Shown here: positions 16,563 through 25,235 of the stretch, one piece after another
Layout: the number at the start of each line of letters is the position of its first letter
Position numbering within the stretch: the first letter of the stretch is position 1
NCBI RefSeq assembly: GCF_003674065.1
Contig: NZ_RDBE01000010.1
Span: 1-59,627, forward strand
DNA length: 59,627 nt
DNA from: Nocardioides mangrovicus
GTDB lineage: Bacteria > Actinomycetota > Actinomycetes > Propionibacteriales > Nocardioidaceae
Direction of reading: 5' to 3'
Position numbers and translations under genes: made by a program
The notes under the pieces: model-generated
What the model saw: the letters and a program-made list of their open reading frames with translations, nothing else
The model's database searches: none
Told to the model about the DNA's origin: nothing

Positions 16563-18842
16563 TCACGTCGACGTCCGCAACGCCCTGCTCAGGGCGTGGA
16601 CCGATCCCGCCGCCACCAGTCCGCTCACCTCCTCGTCGCTGTAGCCGAGCTCGTCCAGGATCTCGCGGGAGTGCTCGCCCAGCTCGGGCACGGACTGCTC
16701 GGGAACCGACTGGCCGAGGCTCCAGAAGCCGGCGACCAGGTCGATGGCACCGTAGCCGCCGGTCTGTAGCCGACGGCTGAAGCCCAGCTCGCGATGGACC
16801 GGTGAGTCCATGAAGTCGTCGAGCTGGTCGAGCCGCACCGGCGCGGCCGCCACGCCGAGGGCGGCCAGCTCGGCCACGGTCGGCTCGACCCGCCGCCCCT
16901 CGAGCGAGGTGCCCACGAGCCACGACGCGTACGCCGCGGCTTCGCGCTCATCGCGGGCGTCGACTGCGAGCCAGCCGTCCTGGAGCTGGTGGATGCGGTG
17001 GGCGGGTCCCACACCCGTCTGCTCGGCATCGAGCCCGGGTGTCTCGGTCACGCCTCCCGCGGGTCGGCGCACGGCGACCTCGGAGGCGGCGGCGATGCCG
17101 ACGGACAGCAACGAGGTGTCGGCCGCACCGGGGCGCCCGGTGGTCGCCAGCGTGTAGAGCCCCAGCACCGCACCGAGGCACGCAGCCAGACCGGCGGTGA
17201 CGTCGAAGACCGAGTTGCGCAGCCAGATCGGCGTCTGTCCCTCACCGGCGTTCGCGTGCTCCCAGCCGGTCATGGCCTGCGCGGTCGGGTCGTAACCCGG
17301 AAAGCCGGCCATCGGCCCGAGGGGCCCGTAGGCGCTGACGTGGCTGAACACCACCGTCGGGTTGCGGCGCCGCAGTCCCGGGCCGTCGAGTCCGAGGCGG
17401 CCCGCCGGACCCAGCCGCATGTTGTGAAGCACCAGATCGGCAGAGGCGACCAGCCGGTCCAGGGCCGCCTGGCCCTCTACACTCTTCAGATCCATGGCCA
17501 GCGACCGCTTACCGCGGTGCGCCCCGGCGAACTGGGTCAGCACACGACCCCGGTCCCCGCTCAGCGGCTCGACCTTCACCACCTCGGCACCGAGGTCACC
17601 CAGGCACTGAGCACCGAACGGGCCCGCGATCGCCGATCCGAAGTCGAGCGCGCGCAGGCCGGCCAGCGGCCGGGTGTCCCCCGCAGCCGTACGCCCCGGT
17701 CGCGGTTCGCGCTGGGACCACCCGGCGAGCACGTCCGCGCAGCGGGTAGATCCGAGCAGTGGTGCCGGTGCACCCACCGCACTCGCCGGCGTGGTCTGCA
17801 CGGGGGTAGCCGCTTGGAGGGCGGGCCCGACAACGGGGTCGTCGACCTCCACGACGTAGCCGTTGACGCCGGCCTGCTGGTCGGTGAAGCACTCCCCCAG
17901 GTGCCGTATCTCGATGCACGGCACGTCGGCTGCGCTGAGCGACTCCAGCCACCAGTCGCACGGCCGCTCACCGAACACCTCGTTCCACGTCGACCAGTTG
18001 CCGGGGGTGACGCCGATCTCAGAGAGGTCGACCAGGTCGGCGAGCGCCAGCGCCTCGAGGACCGGCGGGGACTCGATCCACCCGCCGACCGCGCCGGCGA
18101 GCTGGACCCAGCGGCCGTCGGCACACTCGAAGATCGACAGTGCCGCGTCGGGCCAGATCTTGGGCAGCGTGTGGCGGGTGAGCGTCTCCGGCAGCCGTTC
18201 CCATCGTTGCCAGTACAGCGCTGCCGGCGCGAGGCTCCCCTGGAAGAGACTTGTGGCCACCGGCAGCACCACGCCATCGCGCTCGCGCTGGACCAGCCGC
18301 GCCACGATCCCGGCGGCCAGCGCGTACGCCGCGCACCAGCTGGGGAACGGCATCCGGATCCACACCGGCCCGGGGCGGTTGCCCTGCTGCTCGTCCATGA
18401 ACCCCTCGGCGGCCTGCACCATCGCGTCGGTAGCGTCGAGGTCCGCGAGCGGGTGCCCGACGGGATAGCCGGGCACCGAGGCCACCAGGAGGTCGGGGTG
18501 GCGCCCGGCCAGGGTCTCGTCGTCGAGACCGAGCTCGACGGCGCGGGCCGCCGGCAGGTCGTGGACCACCACGTCCGCGCGCGCGAGCAGCTCGTCGAGG
18601 CCGACGCGCCCCGAGGCGTCGTCGAGGTCGATCACCACCGAGCGCTTGGCCCGGTTCCACCCGGCGAAGCCGACGACGCGCAGCTCGCGCTCCGGGTCGC
18701 CACCGGGTCTCTCCACCTTGACCACATCGGCGCCGGCCTCGGCCAGAACCCGGGTGGCGAAGGGGCCGGCCAGGCGGGAGGTCAGGTCGACGATGCGCAC
18801 CCCGGACAGCGGCGGCTGCTCCATGCGACGACTCTCACTCAT
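16563..18842 (-). CDS. Fused double CaiB/BaiF (class III) CoA-transferase
   Basis: At 759 residues this is about twice the family length, with two class III CoA-transferase domains in tandem: about 10-375 (begins LSGVRIVDLTSRLAGPFATR) and about 390-755 (begins LAGLRALDFGSAIAGPFGAQ). The second half has VFDVTAGLAA, matching the catalytic Asp of formyl-CoA transferase. The first half has MPFPSWCAAYALAAG at that place, so its Asp is missing. ATG 18842 is used; ATG 18824 is an alternative. It would move CoA between acyl chains without ATP. Last gene of the minus-strand P450 operon. Confidence 0.87.
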   Translation of the reverse strand: MSESRRMEQPPLSGVRIVDLTSRLAGPFATRVLAEAGADVVKVERPGGDPERELRVVGFAGWNRAKRSVVIDLDDASGRVGLDELLARADVVVHDLPAARAVELGLDDETLAGRHPDLLVASVPGYPVGHPLADLDATDAMVQAAEGFMDEQQGNRPGPVWIRMPFPSWCAAYALAAGIVARLVQRERDGVVLPVATSLFQGSLAPAALYWQRWERLPETLTRHTLPKIWPDAALSIFECADGRWVQLAGAVGGWIESPPVLEALALADLVDLSEIGVTPGNWSTWNEVFGERPCDWWLESLSAADVPCIEIRHLGECFTDQQAGVNGYVVEVDDPVVGPALQAATPVQTTPASAVGAPAPLLGSTRCADVLAGWSQREPRPGRTAAGDTRPLAGLRALDFGSAIAGPFGAQCLGDLGAEVVKVEPLSGDRGRVLTQFAGAHRGKRSLAMDLKSVEGQAALDRLVASADLVLHNMRLGPAGRLGLDGPGLRRRNPTVVFSHVSAYGPLGPMAGFPGYDPTAQAMTGWEHANAGEGQTPIWLRNSVFDVTAGLAACLGAVLGLYTLATTGRPGAADTSLLSVGIAAASEVAVRRPAGGVTETPGLDAEQTGVGPAHRIHQLQDGWLAVDARDEREAAAYASWLVGTSLEGRRVEPTVAELAALGVAAAPVRLDQLDDFMDSPVHRELGFSRRLQTGGYGAIDLVAGFWSLGQSVPEQSVPELGEHSREILDELGYSDEEVSGLVAAGSVHALSRALRTST

Positions 18843-18866
18843 TCTTTCTGCCTCGCCATCATCGGT

Positions 18867-19883
18867 TCAGGCCGCGGCGAGGGTCGAGTGGCGCGCCACC
18901 TCGCCAGCGAGCGCAGCCATGTCGAGGACCATGTCCCCGAAGGCTGCCATCTTCGGGTTGTCGGCCCGACCGGCGACCCACGCGGCGTACCCCGCCTCGA
19001 GCACCGCGGCGTTCTTGAAGGCGGCGAGGGCCAGGTAGTAGTCGATGTCGTCGACCGGGCGACCCGAGGCGGAGGCGTAGCGTTCCAACACCTCGGGAAC
19101 GGTGGGCATGCTGTCCATGTCGAACGAGCCCCGCGGTCGCTGACCCTCCTCGCTCGGCCACCGCATCAGCAGCCACCCGAGGTCGAGCAGCGGGTCGCCC
19201 ACCGTCGACATCTCCCAGTCGACCACGGCCGCGAGCCGGCCCGGCCGAGAGCGGTCGAACATCACGTTGGCGAACGAATAGTCGCCGTGCAGGAGGCCCG
19301 GCGTCCAGGCGCGGGGTCGGTGGGTGCTCAGCCACGCAGCGGCATCGTCGAGGCCCGGGATCTCACGGAAGCGGACCTTGTCGAGGTGTGCGGTCCAGCG
19401 AGGCACCTGGCGGTCGTGGAAGCCTTGCGGGCGCCCGAACCCCTCGAGCCCGACCGCACGCCAGTCGACGCGCGCGAGCGCGGCGATACCGTCCACGACG
19501 GACAGGCCCAGCTCGCGTCGCGCGTCCGGATCCTCGTCGAACGGAGAGGGGCCCCGGCGGCCGGCCGACACCGGGGACCAGCCATCGACCAGCTCCATCA
19601 CGTAGAACGCCGAGCCGAGCACGTCGGGGTCCTCGCAGGCACCCACCAGGCGCGCGTGCGGCACGTCGGTATCGGCGAGCGCGGCCAGGACTCGAGCCTC
19701 TCGCAGCATCGTGGCGGCGCGCTCCTGGGCCGCGTGCGCCGGTGGCCGGCGGAGCACGACCGGTCGCTCACCGTAGGAGACCCGGTAGACCTCGTTGGAG
19801 GCACCCCCGGTGAGCGGGTCTAACACCGGCTCGCCGTCGCCGGGCAACCCGTGGGCATCCAGCCAGGCGGCCAGACCACTCAC
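18867..19883 (-). CDS. APH-type phosphotransferase (ACAD10/11 kinase-domain family)
   Basis: A 338-residue aminoglycoside-phosphotransferase-fold kinase. It has LTGGASNEVYRV (glycine loop), the Brenner motif HGDYSFANVMFD (His199, Asp201, Asn206) and the metal-binding DWEMSTVGDPLLDLGW (Asp222). This form matches the kinase domain of ACAD10/ACAD11 and bacterial LvaA, which phosphorylate 4-hydroxyacyl-CoAs before phosphate elimination by an acyl-CoA dehydrogenase. GTG 19883 overlaps the synthetase stop. An ACAD11-like dehydrogenase is encoded on the divergent side of the same promoter (23943). I infer a phosphorylation-dependent 4-hydroxyacyl-CoA route; antibiotic resistance is unlikely. Confidence 0.85.
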   Translation of the reverse strand: MSGLAAWLDAHGLPGDGEPVLDPLTGGASNEVYRVSYGERPVVLRRPPAHAAQERAATMLREARVLAALADTDVPHARLVGACEDPDVLGSAFYVMELVDGWSPVSAGRRGPSPFDEDPDARRELGLSVVDGIAALARVDWRAVGLEGFGRPQGFHDRQVPRWTAHLDKVRFREIPGLDDAAAWLSTHRPRAWTPGLLHGDYSFANVMFDRSRPGRLAAVVDWEMSTVGDPLLDLGWLLMRWPSEEGQRPRGSFDMDSMPTVPEVLERYASASGRPVDDIDYYLALAAFKNAAVLEAGYAAWVAGRADNPKMAAFGDMVLDMAALAGEVARHSTLAAA

Positions 19884-21490
19884 CGCGCAGCCTCGCGGGC
19901 CCAGTCGTAGTCCACCTTGCCGTTGGGGTGACGGCGCACGGCGTCGACCGCCACGACCACCCTGGGGATCTTGTAGCCCGCGAGCCGCTCGCCGCTGGCG
20001 ACCTTGACCTGCTCCCGGGTGAGGCCGCCGGGTGCGACGACGAGCGCCACCACCTCCTGCCCCCAGCGCTCGCTGGGTCGGCCGACCACCACCGCGTCGT
20101 CCACCTCCGGCAGCGAGCGGAGCACAGCCTCGACCTCTTCGGCGTACACCTTCTCCCCGCCGGAGTTGATCACCGACGACTCGCGCCCTAGGAACCGGAT
20201 CTGCCCGGCGTCGTCCATGCTCGCCCTGTCACCGGAGATCGACACCCGAAGACCGTCGACCACGGCGAACGTGGCCGCGGTCCGCTCGGCGTCGTTGAGG
20301 TAGCCGCGCGGCAGCTCACCGGCGTTGGCCAGCCACCCCACACCGGGGTCATCGGCCGACAGGAGGTGGGTGCGGTCCTCGCTCGCGACGTACGTCGTGG
20401 GACCGGGCCGGAAGCCGGCCTGCTCACGACTCGTCTGCACGGCCTGGGGTCCCGTCTCGGAGGAGCCGAGCGCATTGGCCAGCTTGAGACCGGGGAAGAA
20501 CGCATCGAGCTCCTCCCACGCGGTCGGCGAGAGTCCTGCACCACTGGAGAAGACGTAGGCCAGTGTCGAGGGCGGTTCGACCCCGGCTCGCAGAGCGGTC
20601 AGCAGCGGCTGGGCGAACGCATCGCCGACGATGGCCATCCAGCTCACCCGCTCGGTGCGGCAGAGCGCCAATGCCGCCTCCGGGTCGAATCTCGCGGCGT
20701 CGGTCACGACCAGGGTCCCACCGCGCGACCAGGCACCGTAGGCGAACCAGGCAGCGGCCCCGTGCATGAGCGGGGGCGCCGGATAGGCCCGCAACCAACC
20801 GCGCCGGGGAGCGTCTGCGTGGGCGTCCTCGAGCGAGGCCACCGTGATCCCGCAGGGTCGACCGGCTAGCTCGCGCAGCGGCCACAGCACGCCCTTCGGC
20901 ATGCCGGTCGTGCCACCGGTGTAGAGCACGTGGACGTCATCGGGCGAGGGCTCGACGACGGCCGCCGGCGGCTCGGCACTGTCCAGGACGTCCTCGTAGG
21001 CCAGCGAGCCGGTCGGGAGCCGAGCACCGCTGCCGTCCTCTACGTGCACCAGCGTCGGGTCCAGGTCGGGCACGCGCGTCAACGCCTCGACCAGCACCGG
21101 GGCGAACTCGCGGTGGTAGACGACCGCCGACGGGCCCGCGTCCGCGAGAAGGTAGGCCAGCTCCTCGGCCCGGTAGCGGTAGTTGACGTTGAACGGTGCG
21201 CACCGCGCGCGGTAGCACCCCACGCTCGCCTCCAAGAACTCGACGCTGTTGCGCAGCAGCAACCCGACCAGGTCGTTGGGTGACTCGTGGTCGGCGACCG
21301 GGCCCGGTCTCGCGCCGTAACCCCGGGCGGTGAGGAACCAGCCCAGCCGGCTGGTGCGCTCGGCCATCTGTCGCCAGGTGACTCGCCGGTCGCCGTGGAC
21401 GACGCACTCGCGATCCGGAACGGCGGTGGCGACCGCGTCCCAGAGTTGCAGGAGGCCGTAGCTGCGGGTCTGGGCAGGCGCTGTCGTCAT
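19880..21490 (-). CDS. Acyl-CoA synthetase (class I adenylate-forming)
   Basis: A 536-residue AMP-binding ligase. It carries YTGGTTGMPKGVLW (about 172-185), the core ANALGSSETG, and the C-terminal lysine in HPNGKVDYDW. ATG 21490 overlaps the P450 TGA. It sits between the P450 and the ACAD10/11-type kinase, so it may activate the acid produced or admitted by the P450 step before phosphorylation. The substrate is unknown. Confidence 0.9.
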   Translation of the reverse strand: MTTAPAQTRSYGLLQLWDAVATAVPDRECVVHGDRRVTWRQMAERTSRLGWFLTARGYGARPGPVADHESPNDLVGLLLRNSVEFLEASVGCYRARCAPFNVNYRYRAEELAYLLADAGPSAVVYHREFAPVLVEALTRVPDLDPTLVHVEDGSGARLPTGSLAYEDVLDSAEPPAAVVEPSPDDVHVLYTGGTTGMPKGVLWPLRELAGRPCGITVASLEDAHADAPRRGWLRAYPAPPLMHGAAAWFAYGAWSRGGTLVVTDAARFDPEAALALCRTERVSWMAIVGDAFAQPLLTALRAGVEPPSTLAYVFSSGAGLSPTAWEELDAFFPGLKLANALGSSETGPQAVQTSREQAGFRPGPTTYVASEDRTHLLSADDPGVGWLANAGELPRGYLNDAERTAATFAVVDGLRVSISGDRASMDDAGQIRFLGRESSVINSGGEKVYAEEVEAVLRSLPEVDDAVVVGRPSERWGQEVVALVVAPGGLTREQVKVASGERLAGYKIPRVVVAVDAVRRHPNGKVDYDWAREAAR

Positions 21491-22725
21491 CCGGCCGGGT
21501 CGAAGGCGATCTTGACGTTGTCGACGCTCCACGTCAGCGCCATCAGCTCACGCGGCTTCTCACCCTCGACGAGGCGGAAGTGCGGGATCCGGCGGTGCAG
21601 CTCCTGGAAGGCCACCTTGAGCTCCGTGCGTGCCAGGTGGACGCCGACGCAGCGGTGGGCCCCGAGACTGAACGTCACGTGGGGCTTGGGGTCGACGCGG
21701 TCGAACTTCACCTCGTCGGGGTCCTCGAAATACTTGGGGTCGCGGTTGGCCGCGTTGAGCGGGCAGAAGACACGCTCACCTCTGGGCAGGGTCATGTCCC
21801 CCACGGTCGCAGTCTCCTCCGCGACGTTGCGCGTCGGCATCGCCGGAGAGGTCCAGCGCAGCAGCTCCTCGATCGCCGGCTCGAGCGAGTCGGGCGAGGC
21901 GAACATCTGCTCCCAGCGGTCCTGGTGCTCGGCCAGGTAGGCCATGCTCTGCGCGATCACGCTCTGCACGGTGTCCAACCCGGCCATCAACATCAGCACG
22001 AAGAGGTCGGACAGGTCGGAGTCACTGATGGGCTCGCCGTCGAACTCGGTCTGCACGATGGTGGTCGTGATGTCGTCGCGCGGGTTGGCGCGGCGGTCGT
22101 CGACGATCGCTTGGATGTAAGCCCGCGATTCCTGGCTGGCCCTGATGCGGGCCTGGAGGGTCTCCTCCTCGGTGCCACCCGGGACGCCCTTGAGGAAGAT
22201 CTCGACCCACTCGTTCATCTTCTCGGCGTCCTCGAGCGGCCAGCCCATGAGCGTGAGGAAGTTGATGCCGGGGAACGGAAACGCGAACTGCGGCACGACG
22301 TCGCACTGCCCGGTCTCGATGAACCCGTCGATGAGGTCGTTGGCGACCGCGCGGATGTCGTCCTCGATCGCCGCGATCCGAGCCGGGGAGAGCAAAGGAT
22401 CGAGCAGCTTGCGGTACTGGGTGTGGATCGGACCGTCGAGCTCGATCGGGATCTGAGCCTTCTGGCCGAACGCGACCTTCCCGTCCGGGATGTTGGGGAA
22501 GCTCACGAAGCCGCGGTTGTTGCGGCGCAGGATGCTGCTGATGTCGTCGTAGGACGTCGCCAGCCAGAAGCCACCCTTCTCGGAGAAGGTGATGGGGCAC
22601 TTCTCACGGCGGTCGGCGAGGTCGTCGAAGACCTCCTGCATGGTGCCCTGCGGGTAGACCTCGTAGTCGCGATGGCGTTCCTGCTTGAGCTGCTCGACGC
22701 TCTTGTCGGCCACGTTCTCGGTCAT
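21487..22725 (-). CDS. Cytochrome P450 (first of two)
   Basis: A 412-residue soluble bacterial P450. The I-helix motif is LMAGLDTVQS (normal A-G-x-D-T), the K-helix ExxR lies in EELLRW, and the haem loop FSLGAHRCVG places the thiolate at Cys359. All motifs are standard, so it should be an active monooxygenase. ATG 22725 overlaps the stop of the ferredoxin gene just upstream, which is the obvious electron donor. Likely hydroxylates the pathway substrate, possibly creating the hydroxyacid used by the neighbouring kinase/dehydrogenase module (inference). Confidence 0.93.
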   Translation of the reverse strand: MTENVADKSVEQLKQERHRDYEVYPQGTMQEVFDDLADRREKCPITFSEKGGFWLATSYDDISSILRRNNRGFVSFPNIPDGKVAFGQKAQIPIELDGPIHTQYRKLLDPLLSPARIAAIEDDIRAVANDLIDGFIETGQCDVVPQFAFPFPGINFLTLMGWPLEDAEKMNEWVEIFLKGVPGGTEEETLQARIRASQESRAYIQAIVDDRRANPRDDITTTIVQTEFDGEPISDSDLSDLFVLMLMAGLDTVQSVIAQSMAYLAEHQDRWEQMFASPDSLEPAIEELLRWTSPAMPTRNVAEETATVGDMTLPRGERVFCPLNAANRDPKYFEDPDEVKFDRVDPKPHVTFSLGAHRCVGVHLARTELKVAFQELHRRIPHFRLVEGEKPRELMALTWSVDNVKIAFDPAG

Positions 22726-22955
22726 GACTGGCTTCCCTTCTCGGCGTCGCCGCCGACGGTGATGAGCTCGATCGCGCTCTCTGGACAGGCGTTGACGACG
22801 ACACCCGGTTCGCGCGTGGCCGGGCCGTCGCGGTAGTCACGGACGACGCCGTGGCCCATCTCGTCGGGCTGGAAGGACTCCGGGGCCAGCGCGTAGCAGC
22901 GCCCGTGGCCGACGCAGAACTCCTCGTCGATCTTGAACGGTGGGTGGTCGCTCAT
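22722..22955 (-). CDS. P450-associated [3Fe-4S]-type ferredoxin
   Basis: A 77-residue ferredoxin with the spaced motif Cys14-x2-His17-x2-Cys20 ... Cys57-Pro. A His in the second ligand position is typical of actinobacterial P450 ferredoxins, usually [3Fe-4S]. ATG 22955 overlaps the SDR stop, and its own stop overlaps the P450 start (ATGA at both ends), giving strict SDR-ferredoxin-P450 coupling. Electrons would come from an NAD(P)H ferredoxin reductase such as the FprB-like protein at 43823. Confidence 0.92.
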   Translation of the reverse strand: MSDHPPFKIDEEFCVGHGRCYALAPESFQPDEMGHGVVRDYRDGPATREPGVVVNACPESAIELITVGGDAEKGSQS

Positions 22956-23839
22956 CCGTTGAAGCTTCCCTTGCGTGCGTTGTCGTTGAGGTTCTCGCGC
23001 CAGTTGTCGCCGAACGGGATCGCCACCTGGGCGAGGGTGCCTCCGTCGGTGACAGGGAGCGAGACACCGGACATGTACATGGACTCGTCCGAGGCGAGGA
23101 ACAGCGCCGGGTAGGCGTTGTCCAAGATGGCCGGCGGCCGGTCGAGCTTGAGCGGGATGGGGCTGTGCTCGGGAATCCACTCCCCTCCCATCTCCTCGTG
23201 CGACCTGCCCAGGACCGGGGCGTCCGGCGGCAGGATGAAGTTGGCCGACATCCCGTGCGTCGGGCAGATCGCGTTGATGCGGATGCCGTACTTGCCGATC
23301 TCCCAGGCCGCGCAGATCCGCACCAGGGCGTTGACGCCGCCCTTCGCCGCGCCGTACTGGGGAAAGCCGGGATAGCCGACCATGGAGGCCGCCGATGAGG
23401 TACAGATGATCGAGCTGCCCTGCGGACCACCGGGGTTGCCCTTCATCGCGCGAACCGCGTGCTTGACCGCGAAGAAAACCCCCTTCAAGACGACGTCGTT
23501 GGTCTCGTCCCACTCCTCCTCGGTCAGCTCCTCGAACGGTGTCAGCCCGAAGCCTCGGGCCGGGATGCCGGCGTTCGCGAACATCACGTCGAGGCGACCG
23601 TAGGCCTCGACCGCCTGCTCGACCGCGGCCTCGACCTCGGACTCCTGGGTGACGTCGGCCTTCACGGCGATGGCCTCGCCACCGGCCTCGTGCACCAGGT
23701 CGAGCGTCTCCTTGGCCCGGGTCTCGGACAGGTCGGTGATGACAACCTTGGCGCCCTCCTGCGCGAACAGCTGCGAGGAGACGCGGCCCAGACCGGATCC
23801 GGCGCCGGTGATCATCGCGACTTTGTTGGCCAGACGCAT
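22952..23839 (-). CDS. SDR family oxidoreductase
   Basis: A 295-residue SDR. TGAGSGLGRVSSQLFAQEGA is the Rossmann motif, with FANAGIPARG, catalytic YGAAKGGVNA, and a longer than usual C-terminal end (VTDGGTLAQVAIPFGDNW). ATG 23839 with AGGAGG 10 nt upstream is chosen over an upstream in-frame start that would lie in the operator region. First gene of the six-gene minus-strand P450/kinase/CoA-transferase operon, divergent from the dehydrogenase at 23943. Confidence 0.88.
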   Translation of the reverse strand: MRLANKVAMITGAGSGLGRVSSQLFAQEGAKVVITDLSETRAKETLDLVHEAGGEAIAVKADVTQESEVEAAVEQAVEAYGRLDVMFANAGIPARGFGLTPFEELTEEEWDETNDVVLKGVFFAVKHAVRAMKGNPGGPQGSSIICTSSAASMVGYPGFPQYGAAKGGVNALVRICAAWEIGKYGIRINAICPTHGMSANFILPPDAPVLGRSHEEMGGEWIPEHSPIPLKLDRPPAILDNAYPALFLASDESMYMSGVSLPVTDGGTLAQVAIPFGDNWRENLNDNARKGSFNG

Positions 23840-23898
23840 GTGCGGCGGTCCTCCTGGTGTGCTGCGGGTCACGTTCTTCTCGATCCTGGCACAACGTA

Positions 23899-23919
23899 GT
23901 AATCCTTGCAAGCATTAAG
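23899..23919. promoter_or_regulatory. Island operator, copy 4 (divergent promoter)
   Basis: Plus strand GTAATCCTTG followed by CAAGCATTAAG, centred on TTGCAA. It lies 23 nt before the dehydrogenase ATG (23943) and 60 nt from the SDR ATG (23839), in a 103-nt divergent gap. It differs from copy 2 at only a few positions. Confidence 0.72.
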
Positions 23920-23942
23920 AACTTGGGGTTACCTTCGCGGCC

Positions 23943-25235
23943 ATGTGGGACTTCTCGACGGAGCCGGACTTTCAGGAGCGGCTCGACTGGGCCTCGACGT
24001 TCGTCCGCGAGGAGTGCGAGTCGGTCGATGTTCTCTTCCCGGGCGGTGGAGCGCCCTACGACGTCCAGGACAGGGCCGCGCGCGCCTTCGTGGAGCCCAT
24101 GCGCGAGGAGGTCAAGGCGCACGGGTTGTGGGCGTGCCACCTCGGGCCCGAGCTCGGGGGCCCGGGTTACGGTCAGGTCCGGCTCGGGCTGCTCAACGAG
24201 ATCCTCGGCCGCTCGCACTGGGCCCCGACGATCTTCGGCACCGCGGCGCCAGATACCGGCAACGCCGAGATCCTGGCGATGTTCGGGACCGAGGAGCAGA
24301 AGGCCCGCTACCTGCAGCCGCTGCTCGACGGCGACATCGTCTCGGCGTTCTCGATGACCGAGCCGCAGGCCGGCGCGGACCCCAAGGAGTTCGTGTGCGC
24401 GGCGCGTCGAGACGGTGACGAGTGGGTGATCGACGGGGAGAAGTGGTTCACTTCCAATGCCCGGTACGCCGAGTTCCTGATCGTGATGGCGGTGACCGAC
24501 CCGGACGCCGCCCCGCACGCGCGGATGTCGATGTTCGTGGTGCCGCGGCACACCACCGGCGTGGAGATCGTGCGCAACGTCGCGACGTTCGTCGAGTCGG
24601 CCGACGACGACGGGACCCACGCGTACGTGCGTTACACCGACGTACGCGTGCCCCTCGACCACATGCTGGGCGGACCGGGCGAGGGGTTCAAGGTCGCCCA
24701 GGCCCGGCTCGGCGGCGGCCGGATCCACCACGCCATGCGCACCGTCGGTCGATGCGCGCGGATCCTCGACATGATGGCCGAGCGGGCACTTTCGCGGCGC
24801 ACCCAGGGCACCGCGTTGTCGGACAAGCAGTCGGTGCAGCAGGCGCTGGCCGAGTCCTCGATCGAGCTCGCGCAGCTGCGCCTGCTGGTCCTCCACACGG
24901 CCTGGGTCATCGACACCCAGCCGCCCGGGGCGGCGCGGAACGGCATCGCGATGTGCAAGGTGCAGATGTCGAGGGTGCAGCACGACATCCTGCAGCGCGC
25001 GGTGCACCTGCACGGCTCGCTCGGCACGACGATCGAGATGCCGCTGGCCCAGTGGTGGTCGCAGACGCCGCACCTGGCCCTGGTCGACGGTCCGACCGAG
25101 GTGCACCGGACCACAGTGGCCAAGGGGCTCCTGGGCCAGTACTCCCCCGCCCCGGGCCTGTTCCCGACCGAGCACGTCCCTACGCGGCTCGCGGCCGCGC
25201 GCGAGAAGTACGCCGACCGGCTGGCCGCGCTGTGA
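23943..25235 (+). CDS. Acyl-CoA dehydrogenase, ACAD11-like
   Basis: A 430-residue enzyme with FSMTEPQAGADPKEF and DGEKWFTSNARYAEF for FAD binding. It also carries the ACAD10/11-type segments LGGGRIHHAMRTVGRC (about 255-270) and LVDGPTEVHRTTVAKG near the C-terminus. ACAD11 and bacterial LvaC remove phosphate from 4-phosphoacyl-CoA after alpha-desaturation. The matching APH kinase is in the divergent operon (18867). ATG 23943 is followed 8 bases from the end by the next SDR's GTG overlap. I infer the pair works together. Confidence 0.87.
   Translation: MWDFSTEPDFQERLDWASTFVREECESVDVLFPGGGAPYDVQDRAARAFVEPMREEVKAHGLWACHLGPELGGPGYGQVRLGLLNEILGRSHWAPTIFGTAAPDTGNAEILAMFGTEEQKARYLQPLLDGDIVSAFSMTEPQAGADPKEFVCAARRDGDEWVIDGEKWFTSNARYAEFLIVMAVTDPDAAPHARMSMFVVPRHTTGVEIVRNVATFVESADDDGTHAYVRYTDVRVPLDHMLGGPGEGFKVAQARLGGGRIHHAMRTVGRCARILDMMAERALSRRTQGTALSDKQSVQQALAESSIELAQLRLLVLHTAWVIDTQPPGAARNGIAMCKVQMSRVQHDILQRAVHLHGSLGTTIEMPLAQWWSQTPHLALVDGPTEVHRTTVAKGLLGQYSPAPGLFPTEHVPTRLAAAREKYADRLAAL

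Noticed and set aside
16989-19823. A 944-residue open frame on the plus strand
   Set aside because: It lies opposite the CoA-transferase and phosphotransferase genes, has low-complexity Arg/His/Gly content and no domain. It is a high-GC shadow frame.
18867-19883. Aminoglycoside resistance as the role of the APH-fold kinase
   Set aside because: Its motifs match ACAD10/11-type kinases and it lies inside a CoA catabolic operon.
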